The position numbers and the translations under genes are program-made. The notes under the pieces are model-generated. The model was not told where the DNA came from and searched no databases. It saw nothing but the letters and a program-made list of their open reading frames with translations. A stretch of 14,821 bases of DNA, from NCBI GenBank assembly GCA_945885485.1, contig CAMCYT010000043.1, positions 1-14,821 of the forward strand, written 5' to 3'. Positions 13,998 through 14,821 of this stretch are shown here, in pieces (the stretch's first letter is position 1; each line of letters begins with the position of its first letter). The stretch comes from Prosthecobacter debontii. GTDB taxonomy: Bacteria > Verrucomicrobiota > Verrucomicrobiia > Verrucomicrobiales > Akkermansiaceae.

Positions 13998-14821
13998 TTA
14001 TCCACGTCTGATCTTCGAACCCGTGAAAAAGATCGTCATCCGATACACTTTCTTCTCTCGCGTCGTGATAATTCCGGTTTGCAAATCCACTTTCTCTGGG
14101 ATTTCCAGACGATGAATATCCACCATCGCTTGAAATCCGCGCTCCGAATACACATCGATCAGGATCGCTATCGCAACCGGATTTTGGAAAAGCACGTCTT
14201 CAGTGTTCACTGTCGCGCGACCCGTCACCGCGTATCGTTTGATCACCGGCATCATCTTCTCTTGGATGAAATCCACAACCTTTTGAAACGTTTCCGCATG
14301 CTCCACTTGATAGCTATCCAGGCGATTCACCAGTTCCTGCCGCGCTTTAATCACGATCTCATCCGCTAACGGAATGTGACGCAACGTATCGTATGTCCTC
14401 GGATCAAGTTCCAATGAACTCTGATATTCCAACTCGCGGATAATGTTTTGCTGCACCACTTGGATCGGTGCCTGCGCATTGATAAAATGGTAATGGAAAA
14501 TTTGTTTTAGCGAGACCAATGCATCGTAAGTCTTCTCTTTGAAAGTCCGATAACGGTTCCGAGCTAAATCAGGATCAAAATCCGTCGCACGCTCCTCTTC
14601 TAACACACCGATTCCGGATTGTCTGACCTCGGCATTGTGTTCCAACGTTTCCTGACCACGCTTGAGTTGACGAGCGATACTCTCTACCTCGTCCACAAAC
14701 AATACCATGATGTGAAACACCGGCTGACGGAAAAAATGCGCTTGTGGCCCATCGGAAAACTCTTTCCGTAAATTCACCATCTCATCGTAAAACATTTTCA
14801 AACATTCCACCTGTACCTTCG
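13998..14821 (-). CDS. Nucleoside-monophosphate-kinase-like protein, C-terminal part (5' end outside window)
   Basis: The frame is open through the right edge. The first residues read (T)KVQVECLKMFYDEM, which fits the region after the GFPRT motif of adenylate-kinase-type enzymes. FHIMVLFVDEVESIARQLKRGQ then corresponds to the strand and basic stretch that follow, and ERATDFDPDLARNRYRTFKEKTYDAL with FHYHFINAQAPIQVV to the Arg-Asp segment and C-terminal strand. The P-loop should lie just outside the window. After this comes about 150 residues with no counterpart in adenylate kinase (from roughly SSLELDPRTYDTLRH to FTGSKIRRG), apparently an extra alpha/beta domain of unknown role. A GTG at 14810 with AAGG upstream could be mistaken for the start. 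The kinase assignment is inference from partial motifs. Confidence 0.6.
   Translation of the reverse strand, partial: KVQVECLKMFYDEMVNLRKEFSDGPQAHFFRQPVFHIMVLFVDEVESIARQLKRGQETLEHNAEVRQSGIGVLEEERATDFDPDLARNRYRTFKEKTYDALVSLKQIFHYHFINAQAPIQVVQQNIIRELEYQSSLELDPRTYDTLRHIPLADEIVIKARQELVNRLDSYQVEHAETFQKVVDFIQEKMMPVIKRYAVTGRATVNTEDVLFQNPVAIAILIDVYSERGFQAMVDIHRLEIPEKVDLQTGIITTREKKVYRMTIFFTGSKIRRG

Overview
The window looks like a chromosomal segment from a member of the Verrucomicrobiota. This is inferred from the look of several proteins (the Mfd C-terminal region, a nucleoside-monophosphate-kinase-like protein with a long C-terminal extension, and an RRM protein with a charged tail) and from the abundance of hairpin-type dispersed repeats. 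It is not a database result. GC is moderate, genes are dense on both strands, and most are housekeeping or envelope genes. There is no phage, transposase, CRISPR array, rRNA or tRNA that I can see.

Layout, left to right. 1-1387 (+): the 3' part of mfd, carrying an in-frame insertion made of dispersed repeat DNA. 1530-1876: two tandem perfect hairpins and, on the minus strand, a small secreted-protein gene that appears frameshifted. 1979-2371 (+): an exported rhodanese. 2581-4817 (+): a four-gene cassette of a DCC/DUF393 protein, two paralogous four-helix membrane proteins and a wax-synthase-like MBOAT acyltransferase, preceded by a perfect 9-bp-arm palindrome. 6915-4820 (-): a tightly overlapped obg, gamma-glutamylcyclotransferase, aat operon. 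7565-7149 (-): sufE. 8673-7759 (-): a UbiA-superfamily membrane protein. 8831-11307 (+): an exported trypsin-like protease with a CxxCxxC motif, followed 14 nt later by a PhoD-like phosphatase. 12977-11382 (-): murJ. 13191-13472 (+): a small DUF2103-like protein. 13841-13473 (-): an RRM RNA-binding protein. 14821-13998 (-): the C-terminal part of a nucleoside-monophosphate-kinase-like protein running off the right edge.

The most unusual feature is the repeat load. At least three unrelated families of inverted-repeat elements occur: a TCAATCR-heptamer family at 983-1027, 7618-7720 and 13062-13185; an AACCAC...ACGAAA family at 7006-7134; and a GGTTCTTGG/CCAAGAACC family at 4843-4906. Two of these have become protein-coding: an internal stretch of Mfd and the C-terminal tail of Aat. 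The tail of the small secreted ORF is likewise read through a tandem hairpin. The situation resembles the Rickettsia palindromic elements, which insert in frame into genes, but the sequences are different.

The best candidate for an undescribed functional system is the DCC / 4TM / 4TM / MBOAT cassette: a predicted thiol-redox protein, two diverged copies of one membrane protein and a membrane-bound O-acyltransferase, encoded in one translationally coupled unit. I infer a role in lipid or envelope acylation, and its substrate cannot be read from sequence.
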